This document shows positions 15,849 through 25,538 of a DNA stretch of 40,862 bases, in pieces. The position numbers were made by a program, and so were the translations under genes. The notes beneath the pieces are model-generated. The model was not told where the DNA came from. It was given only the letters and a program-made list of their open reading frames with translations, and did not search any database. How positions within the stretch are numbered: the first letter of the stretch is position 1; each line of letters starts with the position of its first letter. The stretch is from an uncultured Pelagibacteraceae bacterium (GTDB lineage: Bacteria; Pseudomonadota; Alphaproteobacteria; Pelagibacterales; Pelagibacteraceae): assembly GCA_902576395.1 (NCBI GenBank), contig CACGVB010000009.1:1-40862 (forward strand). The letters are read 5' to 3'.

Positions 15849-18811
15849 TCACCTTTTAATTTTTCAAGAGTCCTGGTTATAAATCTTGGAGTTAAAGTTT
15901 TTATTGGATTAACCGTACTTTTTAAATCATTTGGTGGTCCCTTTATTTTAAAGCTAACACCAAATACGCCTTCACCGGTTTTGCTACCTACTAGTATTTT
16001 TCCTAACAAAGGAATTTTAGCTATTGATTTATTTACTGTTGTTGCTGGTACTAAAGTTCCTCTTAAACTTGCTAATCTATCTTTTTCAATGTAACCCTCC
16101 ATCATTATTGAAATGGCAGGACCAATTGCATACATCTCATCAATTTCTGTCAAATTATTTTTTGACTTAAAATCCATTTCAAATTCATCAAATCTTATTC
16201 CTTCCCCAGTTAAAAGATCTGCAATACCCTGCAAAGATGCAAGTGTAAGTATTTTTGCCAATACTGGAACTTCTTTAACTTTAAAATTAGTAATTTTGAG
16301 GTTTGATCTTGAGTTATTTTCAATTTTGATTGAATTTAATTTTAATTCACCTTCTTCAAAACCTTTAATAAACTTATAGTTATTTACAAATGGCTTTGGC
16401 TCTTCAATTAATATGTTTGTAATTTTTTCATTTTTAATAGTTGTTCTGAAAAAATAAGAGAATTTTTTTTTGTTTTCTAGAAAAGCATCAATTTTTGCTA
16501 AAAATAACTTGTTATCCTTTATATCAAACTCTCCATTAATTTTTTGAAGATATGAATTTTTTTCTAAATATATTTTATTAAGATTTAATATTACTGAAGT
16601 ATCAATATTATCAAACAATCTGAAAAATTTATTTTTTTTATTACTCTTCAATAATGTTTCAAGTAATTCTTCTCCATCAAATTGGTATCCAGTTAAATCA
16701 TAATTATCAGATTTTTTTTTAATTTTAAAGTTATTTAAAACTTTTTTATTGTTTAAAAAATTTACATCAATTTCATCTACACTCTTTATTTTAAAATTAT
16801 TAGAGATATTTAGATTTTTAAATGAAATAAAGTTTTTATTTTCAGTAAAGTTTATTTTTTCAAAGTTGAAGGTATTTTTTGATTTTTTTATTAAAATTTC
16901 TAGCTTGGAAATTACATTATCTTTCTTATGGTAATTAACATCAGCAATATTCAAAGTGCTATTATCTAAATCCAAAAGAGAATACAATTCATAGTTATTT
17001 TTATTACCTTTAAATTTAACAAAAAAATTATCTGTTTGATTTTTTAACGAATATTTTCCATCTAATTTTAAATTAATTATATCATTTGAATAATCTAATA
17101 ATATGTTTGGTTTCTTAATAACTATTTTATTTTCATAATTTTCTAAATATTTTTTTACAAGATTTGATTTGTAATCAATATTTAAATTGTCTAAATTTAA
17201 ATCAGATCTTATAGCAAACTTTTTTATATTTAATTTGTCATCAATAGAAAAATTAATTAAAGAATTGGTGTCTAGTTTTATGTTTTGATCTCTTACGAAG
17301 TCATTTTGAAAATAAAAATATTTTTTTAACTTCTTTGTATTTATCTTATTATTTTTACCTTTTAAAAGGATTTCCACATCAGAAATTTTAGGATCACTCA
17401 TATTTAATTTAAAATTAATAATATTATGATCTGACTCACTATTCTTCTCATCCAACAATAAATAATTACTTTTTAAGTCTAATTTTAATAACTTGTCTCC
17501 AAAAGTTAATTTTGTTTTAATATTATTTAAATATAAAATATCTTGGATTTTTTTGTTAAGTTGTAATTTATCTAAATCAATTGTTGAGGTTATAAAGTAA
17601 TTTATTAATTTATTATTTTTAACTTCAAATTTGAATTTACTATCTGTTTCGATGTTTAAATTTCCTTCAGATAGTAGATTAGGGTTTAATTTAAAGAGAT
17701 TTAAAAAAAATTTAGGATCTACAAATGTTTTTTTATTCCTAATCTTCCCATTTATCTTGATATTTTGATTTTTTTTACCTTTTATATTTATTTCTAAACT
17801 ATTATTTTTATAATTATTATTTGATTTCAAGTTATCAGAAAAAGCAAAATTTGAGACTAAATCTGCATTAAATTCATTATTTTCATACTTAGAATTAATT
17901 GTACCTTCCTTTAGAAAAATTAAATTTTGAAACTCGTTACTAAAATAGACTTCATCAAAATTTATTACAGAATTAATTTTTAAATTTTTTAGTTTGTATT
18001 TTTTAAGATTAAATGAGAAAAGGTTTTTACTTTTGAGTGGAATATCTTCTTTAGATAAAAAATCTTGTTTTATATTAACCAAATTAAATATTATATTTGG
18101 ATTGATCAGTGCTTTATCATTTTCAATATCCCCAATGATATGGTATGAGTCTGGTTCTTCATTTTTAATTTCAATACTTTTTGATAACAAATTCAAATCT
18201 CGATATGTAAAATTTAAGTTAGAAATTTTTATTAGTTTATCTTTTGCATTAAAATTAAAATTAATTTTGTCAAGACTACTATTGCCAACTAGATTAAACT
18301 TTGCATCTCTAACATTTCCAGAAATTTTATAAGAATTAATTTTTTCTTCAATTGAATCAAATTCAATATCTAATTTAAATTTAATCTGTCCTTTTTTAAT
18401 CTGGCTATAAAATATAAATCTAGATAAATCGTAATCTATTGAATTAGATAAGATAGTAATATCATTTAGAGAATTTTCTGAAGTTTCTATTTTTATATTT
18501 TTAATTGTGTTTTCATTTTTAATAAAATTTAGAGCATTTAAACTAATATCTATGTTTAAAATTTTTAAAGAATTTTGGTCAGCAAGCAAAATTGCATTTT
18601 CTGTATTTATATTTAATGAAGCTTGAGTGAGATTTAACTTAATGAATACATCATCAAGTTTAAGAGTTAAGTTAGAATTATATTCTTTAACTTTATTGTT
18701 AATGAAAGTATTAAAATTATCAGTTTTTATTCCATAAACACTCAAATATATTATTGAAATTAATAAAATTGTTAAAATTACCGAGGTAGTAATTAATATT
18801 AATTTACGCAT
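15845..18811 (-). CDS. AsmA/YhdP-like large envelope protein
   Basis: 988 residues. One N-terminal membrane anchor (ILITTSVILTILLISIIYLS, about residues 5-25) is followed by a very long, beta-rich, Asn/Lys/Ile-rich periplasmic region. The C-terminal ~150 residues are the best conserved: LASLQGIADLLTGEGIRFDE, AIGPAISIMMEGYI and IPLLGKILVGSKTGEGVFGV, the C-terminal AsmA-like module of YhdP/DUF3971 proteins. Members of this superfamily bridge the periplasm and are implicated in phospholipid movement to the outer membrane. The first 8 nt overlap the end of prfB, so it is probably the third gene of a mrcA-prfB-asmA unit. Confidence 0.82.
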   Translation of the reverse strand: MRKLILITTSVILTILLISIIYLSVYGIKTDNFNTFINNKVKEYNSNLTLKLDDVFIKLNLTQASLNINTENAILLADQNSLKILNIDISLNALNFIKNENTIKNIKIETSENSLNDITILSNSIDYDLSRFIFYSQIKKGQIKFKLDIEFDSIEEKINSYKISGNVRDAKFNLVGNSSLDKINFNFNAKDKLIKISNLNFTYRDLNLLSKSIEIKNEEPDSYHIIGDIENDKALINPNIIFNLVNIKQDFLSKEDIPLKSKNLFSFNLKKYKLKNLKINSVINFDEVYFSNEFQNLIFLKEGTINSKYENNEFNADLVSNFAFSDNLKSNNNYKNNSLEINIKGKKNQNIKINGKIRNKKTFVDPKFFLNLFKLNPNLLSEGNLNIETDSKFKFEVKNNKLINYFITSTIDLDKLQLNKKIQDILYLNNIKTKLTFGDKLLKLDLKSNYLLLDEKNSESDHNIINFKLNMSDPKISDVEILLKGKNNKINTKKLKKYFYFQNDFVRDQNIKLDTNSLINFSIDDKLNIKKFAIRSDLNLDNLNIDYKSNLVKKYLENYENKIVIKKPNILLDYSNDIINLKLDGKYSLKNQTDNFFVKFKGNKNNYELYSLLDLDNSTLNIADVNYHKKDNVISKLEILIKKSKNTFNFEKINFTENKNFISFKNLNISNNFKIKSVDEIDVNFLNNKKVLNNFKIKKKSDNYDLTGYQFDGEELLETLLKSNKKNKFFRLFDNIDTSVILNLNKIYLEKNSYLQKINGEFDIKDNKLFLAKIDAFLENKKKFSYFFRTTIKNEKITNILIEEPKPFVNNYKFIKGFEEGELKLNSIKIENNSRSNLKITNFKVKEVPVLAKILTLASLQGIADLLTGEGIRFDEFEMDFKSKNNLTEIDEMYAIGPAISIMMEGYIEKDRLASLRGTLVPATTVNKSIAKIPLLGKILVGSKTGEGVFGVSFKIKGPPNDLKSTVNPIKTLTPRFITRTLEKLKGD

Positions 18812-19902
18812 TAATATTATATAAAGAATTTTCTAAAAAATCATCAATTTCACCATCCAAAACTTTGTCAGGATTTGAGTTCTCATAGTGTGTTCTATTA
18901 TCTTTAACCATTCTATAAGGGTGTAAAACATAAGATCTAATTTGATGGCCCCAACCAATTTCTGATTTAGTGCTCTCAATATTATCGTTTTCTTTTTTTC
19001 TTTTTTGAATTTCATGTTCATATAGTCTTGCTTTAAGCATATTCATACAAGTCTCCTTATTCTTATGTTGAGATCTTTCATTTTGACATTGAACAACAAT
19101 TTTACTTGGAAGGTGCGTAATTCTCACGGCGCTATCAGTTGTGTTAACATGTTGTCCTCCTGCACCGCTTGATCTGTAAGTATCTATTCTTAAATCTTTG
19201 TCTAATACCTCAACATCTATATCCTCATTAATAACTGGATAAACCCAAACACTTGCAAAACTAGTATGTCTTCTAGCTCCTGAGTCAAAAGGGGATATTC
19301 TTACTAAACGATGGATTCCAGATTCTGATTTTAGAAAACCATATATATATTCCCCAGAAATTTTTATTACTGAGGACTTTACTCCTGCCTCATCTCCTTT
19401 ATGTTCACTAATTAATTCTACATTGTGACCTCGATTAGCTGCCCATTTCATATACATTCTTCTTAGCATTTCAGCCCAATCTTGACTTTCTGTGCCACCA
19501 GCTCCTGCATGAAATTCAAGATAACTATCTAACCTATCATTTTCATTAGAAAGGAAACATTTAATTTCTAAGTTTTTAAATTCTTTTTTTAAATTAGCAA
19601 ATTTATCAAGGGACTCTTGAATAAGTTGTTTGTCATTTTCATCGTTTGCTAACTTAAAAATATCGTATAATTCATTAATTTCATTCTCAGACTGTTTGTG
19701 AGAATTTAATAAATTATCATAACCTTTCTTTTCTTTTAATACTTTTTCAGCTTGTTTTCTATCATCCCAAAATTTTGGGTCTTCTACAATGCTATTAAGT
19801 TTATTTCTTTTTGACTCAATATTTTGTGTTTCAAAGAAACTCCTTAATTCTTTGATTTATTTTTATTACTTCTGATCTAAATTTTTCGATTTCTTGCTCC
19901 AT
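18804..19902 (-). CDS. prfB: peptide chain release factor 2 (programmed +1 frameshift)
   Basis: ATG at 19902 opens a 23-codon frame ending CTT TGA at 19836-19831. Skipping the T at 19833 continues as Leu-Glu (CTT GAA) into a 342-codon frame without stops, giving 365 residues, the E. coli RF2 length. The slippery site CTTTGA is preceded by the Shine-Dalgarno-like AAGGAG at the same distance as in E. coli prfB. The protein has the stop-recognition motif SPF (RISPFDSGARRHTSF) and the catalytic GGQ (SGAGGQHVNTT). RF2 releases peptides at UGA and UAA, so low RF2 favours frameshifting: autoregulation. The start overlaps the mrcA stop (TAATG). A call starting at the internal ATG 19469 would lose the N-terminal 40%. 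Confidence 0.96.
19831..19845 (-). promoter_or_regulatory. prfB recoding site
   Basis: On the minus strand: AAGGAG (19845-19840), TTT, CTT (19836-19834), TGA (19833-19831). The layout of SD-like hexamer, three bases, CTT, in-frame TGA is the standard RF2 autoregulatory frameshift signal. Confidence 0.93.
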
Positions 19903-22241
19903 TAATAAAACTTTAAAATATTTTTTCTTAACATACCAGAATTATATTTATCATTACTAATAATTAACTGATTTTCAATTTTTTCTTTCTTATAGGACTC
20001 AATAATGGTTTTTTTTGAGCCAAAATCTGCTTTTTTTCCAGTCTCGGCATCAATTACCATCATCTTAATTCCTTTAGCAATTTTGAAAGGTCTTGCCTCA
20101 TAATTATTTACTGCATGTTTTATGAATTCTTTAAATATTGGTAAGGCTGTTTTAGAACCAGTTTCATATTTTCCCAATCTTTTTGGATTGTCATGCCCAA
20201 CATAAACACCCACCACTAAATTAGATGTGAAACCAATGAACCATGTATCAGTGTTATTATTAGTTGTCCCTGTTTTTCCAGCTAGTTGTATATTTAAATC
20301 ACGTAACCTTTTTCCAGTACCTCTTTGTATTGCCCCTTCTAATATAGAGGTCATTTGATATGCTGTTTGTGGAGAAAAGATCTGCTTAAAATCACTTTTT
20401 ATTATTGGTATACTATTACCTTCAAATGAAATTTTATCACAATTTTCACATAACCTTTTTTCGTTATTAAAAATTGTAGTACCCTCACTATCCTGAATTC
20501 TGTCAATTATTATTGGTGTAACTAATTTTCCACCATTTACAAAAGAACAGTAAGCACTCGTAATATTCAACAACGTCGTTTCTGCTGACCCTAATGAAAC
20601 AGATAATAGTTCATCAGGATTATCATAAATATTAAGTTTTTTTGAAAAGTTTATAATCTTGTCAATTCCAAGGTCCTGTGAAATCCTTACAGTCATTAAG
20701 TTTCTCGATTTCTCGACCCCAGTCCTTAATGTAGAAAGACCATAAAATTTTTTACCATAATTTTCAGGTTTCCACATTTTAAGATCCTCTCCTTGATCGA
20801 GAACGATTGGCGCATCCAGAATTAGAGAAGATGGAGTATAATTATTTTCTAATGCTAAAGCATATATAAAAGGTTTAAAAGCAGATCCAGGCTGCCTCTT
20901 TGCTTGTGACACTCTATTAAATTCACTTTTTTTAAAACTGAAACCTCCTGACATTGCCAAGACTCTACCACTGTAAGGATCCATAACAACAATCCCACCA
21001 TTAACGTTTGGTAATTGTCTTAAACTATATAATCCATCAGAAATTTTTTTTACATAAATTAAATCATTTATTTTAAAAATTTGGTCAAAATTTTTTCTTG
21101 TCCAGTTAATATCTTCATAGTTTATAATGCCATTTTCATTATTTGATGTTTGAATTACAGTCTCAAATTTATCTATTCTTTTTACAATAGCTATTTGCCA
21201 ACCAATAGTTTTTTCGAGATTAAATTTATCTAAATTTTTATTCCAATCTTTATTCTTTACATTGTCTAGTGGACCGCGCCAACCCTTTCTCTTATCATAT
21301 TCTAAAAGCCCTTTTCTTAACGATACTGAGGCTAAATTTTGAAGTTTTAAATTAATTGGGCTTTTGATATTAAATCCCTGTTTATGAACTTTATCATACC
21401 CATAAGTCTTGATTATTTTTTTTCTTATATCTTCAACAAAATATCTTGTATCTTCTAAATATATTCGTCTTCTTTTTTTTAAAATAATTTTTGAGATGAC
21501 TAATTCATTGTACTTTTGTTTAGAAATATAATTATTCTCATAAAGATTTTTTATGACTAAATTTCTTCTATAAGTTGCCAATTCTTTATTTCTGTATGGG
21601 TTATATTTACTTGGTGCTTTAGGTAAAGCGGCTAACAAAGCAGACTCCGAATAATCTAATTCACCAATTGGTTTATCAAAATATCTAAGGCTAGCTGATG
21701 CTATACCATATGATCCTTCACCTAAATAAATCTGATTTAAATAAAGTTCTAAAATTCTCTCTTTTGATAATGCTCTTTCGATCCTAAAAGCTAGAATAGC
21801 TTCTTTTATCTTTCTATCTAAACTAACCTCGTTAGATAAAAGAAAATTTTTGGCTACCTGTTGAGTAATGGTAGATGCTCCTTCTAGTCTGTTTGATTTT
21901 ATCAAATTGAAAATGTTATTTTTAATTGCTCTTAATACCCCTTTTGCATCTACGCCTGGATGTCTGAAAAAATTCTTATCTTCAGAGGATAGAAAAGAAT
22001 GAATTATTTTTTTTGGTATAGCATTAAATGGAACAAATATTCTTTTTTCTGAAGAGAAATCACTAATTAATACTCCATTTCCAGAATATACTTTGCTTGA
22101 AACTGGAGGCTTATAATTTTTTAAGAACTTATAATCTGGTAATTTATTTGAATAAGACCACAGGACTGCAAAGATTGCTATAAAACCCACTAGAGAAAAT
22201 AAAATTACAGTAATAAGAAATTTTTTTATAAATGTGCTCAT
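19902..22241 (-). CDS. mrcA: penicillin-binding protein 1A, bifunctional
   Basis: 779 residues. A short cytoplasmic tail and membrane anchor (about 8-30) precede the GT51 glycosyltransferase domain with catalytic Glu87 in SSEDKNFFRHPG and GASTITQQVAKNFLL (121-135). The transpeptidase domain has SxxK at Ser453 (RQPGSAFKPF), SxN in EKSRNLMTV, and KTGT in AGKTGTTNNNTDTW. It polymerises and cross-links peptidoglycan on the periplasmic side of the inner membrane. It is the first gene of the minus-strand block and shares its stop with the prfB start. It diverges from the RNase gene across 81 nt. Confidence 0.96.
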   Translation of the reverse strand: MSTFIKKFLITVILFSLVGFIAIFAVLWSYSNKLPDYKFLKNYKPPVSSKVYSGNGVLISDFSSEKRIFVPFNAIPKKIIHSFLSSEDKNFFRHPGVDAKGVLRAIKNNIFNLIKSNRLEGASTITQQVAKNFLLSNEVSLDRKIKEAILAFRIERALSKERILELYLNQIYLGEGSYGIASASLRYFDKPIGELDYSESALLAALPKAPSKYNPYRNKELATYRRNLVIKNLYENNYISKQKYNELVISKIILKKRRRIYLEDTRYFVEDIRKKIIKTYGYDKVHKQGFNIKSPINLKLQNLASVSLRKGLLEYDKRKGWRGPLDNVKNKDWNKNLDKFNLEKTIGWQIAIVKRIDKFETVIQTSNNENGIINYEDINWTRKNFDQIFKINDLIYVKKISDGLYSLRQLPNVNGGIVVMDPYSGRVLAMSGGFSFKKSEFNRVSQAKRQPGSAFKPFIYALALENNYTPSSLILDAPIVLDQGEDLKMWKPENYGKKFYGLSTLRTGVEKSRNLMTVRISQDLGIDKIINFSKKLNIYDNPDELLSVSLGSAETTLLNITSAYCSFVNGGKLVTPIIIDRIQDSEGTTIFNNEKRLCENCDKISFEGNSIPIIKSDFKQIFSPQTAYQMTSILEGAIQRGTGKRLRDLNIQLAGKTGTTNNNTDTWFIGFTSNLVVGVYVGHDNPKRLGKYETGSKTALPIFKEFIKHAVNNYEARPFKIAKGIKMMVIDAETGKKADFGSKKTIIESYKKEKIENQLIISNDKYNSGMLRKNILKFY

Positions 22242-22322
22242 TTTAGTTTAAATTATTGATTGAATTTGTTAAAGTTAAGGCACCGAATTTAAAAATAAAC
22301 AAATGAAAAATAATCAAAATTT

Positions 22323-24095
22323 ATGTCCAAAAATTTATACATCGATGCATCGCATCCAAATGAAACAAGAGTTGTTCTCAAAAATGATAATCATATCGAA
22401 GATTACGAATATGAGAGTGTAAATAACACTTTAATAAAAAATAACATTTATCTCGGAAAAGTAAGTAGAATAGAACCATCTTTGCAAGCAGCCTTTGTTG
22501 ATTTTGGAAGAGAGAGACATGGTTTTTTATCATTTAATGATATTCAATCTGATTATTACCAGCTTCCACAAACAGACTTGGAGAAAATAAAAGAAGAGGA
22601 AGAAAAAGTAAGAGAAGAATTATCTAAAGAAAGTGAAAATAACGAAAATCAAATTTTAGAGGGAAATAATGAAATTAAATTAAGTGATCCAGTCGAAAAA
22701 TTAGAAGATGAAAATAAAGATAAATTAAAAAATGAAAAAAAATTTCCATCTAAAAGGTATAAAATTCAAGAAGTTATTAAGCCAAACCAAGTAATATTGG
22801 TTCAAGTGCTTAAAGATGAAAGAGGCTTCAAAGGAGCTGCTCTTAGCACTTTTATAAGTATTGCAGGAAAATATATAGTTTTAATGCCTAATACAGCTAA
22901 AGGAGGTGGCATTTCAAGAAAAATATTCAATCCAGGTGATAGAAAAAAAATAAGAAAAATTTTAAACGAAATAGAAATTCCTAAAGAGATGGGTATTATA
23001 GTTAGAACAGCTGGTTCAAATAAAACTAAAAATGAAATAGATGGTGATCTTAAAAATTTAATTACTGTCTGGAACTCAATAAAAAATAACGCATTAAATT
23101 CTATAGCTCCTTCTTTAATTCACCAAGAAAGTGATATTATAAAAAGAAGTATAAGAGATATGTATGATGATGAAACTCAAAATATTATAGTAGAAGGTAA
23201 CGAAGGATATCAAAAAGCAAAAAATTATATGAAACTTATGATGCCCAAGCAAATTAAAAAAGTAAAAAAATTTAGAGAAAAAATTCCACTATTTTTCAAA
23301 GAAAATATAGAAAAAAAACTTTTTGAAATATTTAAATCAGAGGTAAAGCTTAGCTCCGGAGGCTATCTTGTAATAAATCCAACAGAAGCACTAGTATCTA
23401 TAGATATTAATTCAGGTAAATCAATTAAGCAGAAAAATGTAGAAAGTACAGCTCTGGATACTAATCTTGAAGCAGCTGAGGAAATAGCTAGACAAATAAA
23501 AATTAGAGATTTATCTGGCCTGATAATAATAGATTTCATAGATATGCTTAGCTTTAATAATCGTAAACAAGTTGAAAGAAAATTAAAAGAGAGATGTAGA
23601 AACGATAGAGCAAGAATTCAAATAGGAAGAATAAGTAATTTTGGATTACTTGAAATGTCGAGACAAAGATTAAGGGAAAGTAATATTAAATGGTCAATTA
23701 AATTAACTAACGAAACTTTAGCTTTAAAGGTAATTAAATTAATTGAAATTAAGACATTCGAAACAAATGCTAAAGTAGTAGAAGTCAATGTTAATGAAAA
23801 AATACTTAATTTTATAGAAAATTATTTTTCTGAGGATCTAAATTATTTTAAAAAAAAGAATAAGATCAAGATTGACCTCAATGTTGGCGATGGACTAGGT
23901 GTGCAAGAATACAAAATAGAATTTAAATCAAAACTATCTAAAGTATTAGAGAAAATTGAAAAAATTGAAACTTTGAATAAAATTGTGGGAGAAACGATAG
24001 ATAAAAGTAAAGAATTAAAGAAAGAAAAAAAACCAAATTTTAAAAGAAAAAAATTTAAAAAGAGAAAAAATTTTATTAAAAAGAAATTAAATTAG
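22323..24095 (+). CDS. rne: ribonuclease E/G, zinc-link motif absent
   Basis: 590 residues. An S1 RNA-binding domain (INPUT: about 38-72 and 145-190) is split by an acidic Glu/Asn/Lys insertion at about 86-145. The RNase H-like and DNase I-like parts follow, with the magnesium aspartates Asp361 (LVSIDINSGKS) and Asp404 (IIIDFIDM), and LLEMSRQRL at 442-450. The CPxCxG zinc link that normally follows is missing; ESNIKWSIKLTNETLAL stands there. The C-terminus ends in a short Lys/Arg-rich tail (KFKKRKNFIKKK) in place of a long degradosome scaffold. It cuts single-stranded RNA in mRNA decay and rRNA/tRNA processing. No clear ribosome binding site precedes the start. Confidence 0.9.
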   Translation: MSKNLYIDASHPNETRVVLKNDNHIEDYEYESVNNTLIKNNIYLGKVSRIEPSLQAAFVDFGRERHGFLSFNDIQSDYYQLPQTDLEKIKEEEEKVREELSKESENNENQILEGNNEIKLSDPVEKLEDENKDKLKNEKKFPSKRYKIQEVIKPNQVILVQVLKDERGFKGAALSTFISIAGKYIVLMPNTAKGGGISRKIFNPGDRKKIRKILNEIEIPKEMGIIVRTAGSNKTKNEIDGDLKNLITVWNSIKNNALNSIAPSLIHQESDIIKRSIRDMYDDETQNIIVEGNEGYQKAKNYMKLMMPKQIKKVKKFREKIPLFFKENIEKKLFEIFKSEVKLSSGGYLVINPTEALVSIDINSGKSIKQKNVESTALDTNLEAAEEIARQIKIRDLSGLIIIDFIDMLSFNNRKQVERKLKERCRNDRARIQIGRISNFGLLEMSRQRLRESNIKWSIKLTNETLALKVIKLIEIKTFETNAKVVEVNVNEKILNFIENYFSEDLNYFKKKNKIKIDLNVGDGLGVQEYKIEFKSKLSKVLEKIEKIETLNKIVGETIDKSKELKKEKKPNFKRKKFKKRKNFIKKKLN

Positions 24096-24860
24096 TCCCT
24101 GTTTTGGAGATGAAGGTGATCCTCGAAGACTAGGTGTTATACTTCCTGAAAGAAAAGATTTTCTTCCTGATAAAACTGCATATTTCATAGACTCAGCCAT
24201 TTGAAAAGGGTTTCTGGCTTTTGCAATCGCTGTATTAATTAATACTGCATCACATCCCATTTCCATAGCCTCAACTGCATCTGAGGCCTTACCTATACCT
24301 GCATCAATTATCAAAGGGACTTTTATTTGATGTCTTAAAATTTTTATATTTGTTTTATTTTGAATTCCTAGACCTGATCCGATTGGGGCTGCTAATGGCA
24401 TAATGGCTGAAGCTCCACTATTTTCTAATCTCTTACACATAAGTGGATCATCATTGCAATAAACCATTACCTTAAAGCCTTCTTTTGTTAAAACTTCTGT
24501 AGACTTAAGAGTTTCAATCATATCTGGGAATAAATTTTCTTTGTCTCCTAAAACTTCTAATTTAACTATTTTCCATCCTCCAATTTCTCTTGCAAGTCTT
24601 AATGTTCTAAGAGCGTCCTTTGAAGTAAAACACCCTGCTGTATTGGGTAAGTACATTATTTTTTTTGGATCAATATAATCCATAAGCAAAGGTTTAGAAC
24701 TATCTGATATGTTAACTCTTCTTACTGCAACTGTAACAATTTCAGCACCTGAAATTTTAATTGCTTCAGCACATTCTTTCATATTTTTGTACTTTCCAGT
24801 ACCAACTATAAGTCTAGATTTAAATTTCTTATTTGCAATTTTTAAAATATCTGATTTCAT
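24087..24860 (-). CDS. thiG: thiazole synthase
   Basis: 257 residues, TIM barrel. The Schiff-base lysine is Lys100 in WKIVKLEVLGD. Other family blocks are SRLIVGTGKYKN, EIVTVAVRRVN, LPNTAGCFTS, DAGIGKASDAVEAMEMG and the C-terminal FLSGSITPSLRGSPSSP. It builds the thiazole phosphate moiety of thiamine from deoxyxylulose phosphate, a glycine-derived imine and ThiS thiocarboxylate. It follows thiS with a TAATG overlap, and its 3' end overlaps the RNase gene by 9 nt. No pyrimidine-branch gene (thiC) lies in this window. Confidence 0.96.
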   Translation of the reverse strand: MKSDILKIANKKFKSRLIVGTGKYKNMKECAEAIKISGAEIVTVAVRRVNISDSSKPLLMDYIDPKKIMYLPNTAGCFTSKDALRTLRLAREIGGWKIVKLEVLGDKENLFPDMIETLKSTEVLTKEGFKVMVYCNDDPLMCKRLENSGASAIMPLAAPIGSGLGIQNKTNIKILRHQIKVPLIIDAGIGKASDAVEAMEMGCDAVLINTAIAKARNPFQMAESMKYAVLSGRKSFLSGSITPSLRGSPSSPKQGLI

Positions 24861-25078
24861 TACCCACCACCTATAAAATGTACAATTTCTATTTTGTCTT
24901 TATTTTTTAAAAAAATTTTATTTAGTTTTTTTTTATCAACTATTTCTTCATTCAATTCTATTGCTACTTTATTAATTGGTGTTTTTAACTTTTCGATAAG
25001 ATTTTTTAAAGAAAATTTTATATTTACAGTTAAAAGCCTGCCGTTGACTACTATTTTTATTTTATTTATTTTATTCAT
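24860..25078 (-). CDS. thiS: ThiS sulfur-carrier protein
   Basis: 72 residues, ubiquitin-like beta-grasp. It starts MNKINKIKIVVNGRLL and ends EIVHFIGGG; the terminal Gly-Gly is thiocarboxylated to carry sulfur to ThiG. I chose ATG 25078. An in-frame extension to 25240 would run antisense through the start of aroQ and has no ThiS-like sequence. It diverges from aroQ with only 16 nt between starts, so each promoter must lie largely inside the other gene. Confidence 0.92.
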   Translation of the reverse strand: MNKINKIKIVVNGRLLTVNIKFSLKNLIEKLKTPINKVAIELNEEIVDKKKLNKIFLKNKDKIEIVHFIGGG

Positions 25079-25094
25079 ATAATATAAAGTTTTA

Positions 25095-25538
25095 ATGAGT
25101 AAATTAATAATAATTAATGGACCTAATCTTAATCTATTAGGTGAAAGAGAACAAACCCAATATGGTAGCAAAAGCCATAAACACCTAGAGGAAATTTGTC
25201 TAAATAGGGCAAAAGATTTAAAAATTGATTTAGAGATCAAACAATCAAATATTGAAGGAGATATTGTAAATATAATTCAAGATGCTCGAAAAACACATGA
25301 TGGAATCATAATAAATGCAGCTGGATATAGTCATACATCAGTTGCTATAAGAGATGCTTTAAGTATTTTCAAAAAACCTATCATCGAACTTCATATATCT
25401 AATATTTATAAAAGAGAGGAGTTTAGACACAAATCTCTTATTAGTGCAGTTGTTACAGGAATAATATGTGGATTGGGTATAAATGGCTATATTTTAGCCA
25501 TAAACTCAATGCATGAAATCTTAAAAAATGAAAATTAA
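25095..25538 (+). CDS. aroQ: 3-dehydroquinate dehydratase, type II
   Basis: 147 residues, flavodoxin-like fold. The lid loop LGEREQTQYGS carries the catalytic Arg18 and Tyr23. INAAGYSHTSVAIRDAL and PIIELHISNIYKREEFRHKS follow as in all type II enzymes. It dehydrates 3-dehydroquinate to 3-dehydroshikimate in aromatic amino-acid synthesis. It is the first gene of aroQ-accB-accC, a common alphaproteobacterial order, and overlaps accB by 11 nt. Confidence 0.96.
   Translation: MSKLIIINGPNLNLLGEREQTQYGSKSHKHLEEICLNRAKDLKIDLEIKQSNIEGDIVNIIQDARKTHDGIIINAAGYSHTSVAIRDALSIFKKPIIELHISNIYKREEFRHKSLISAVVTGIICGLGINGYILAINSMHEILKNEN

Noticed and set aside
17994..18332. 112-codon plus-strand ORF inside the AsmA-like gene
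   Set aside because: Antisense shadow in low-complexity AT-rich coding sequence; Leu/Ile/Phe-rich output is typical of reversed Lys/Asn codons.
18804..19469. A 221-residue release factor starting at ATG 19469
   Set aside because: Open frame and RF2-like sequence continue upstream without stops to the recoding site, so this is an internal methionine.
22301..22323. ATG at 22301 as an upstream start for the RNase gene
   Set aside because: It is in a different frame from the RNase and terminates shortly after overlapping it.
25079..25240. In-frame extension of thiS by 54 residues
   Set aside because: It lies antisense to the start of aroQ, and ThiS proteins begin at the beta-grasp strand seen from 25078.
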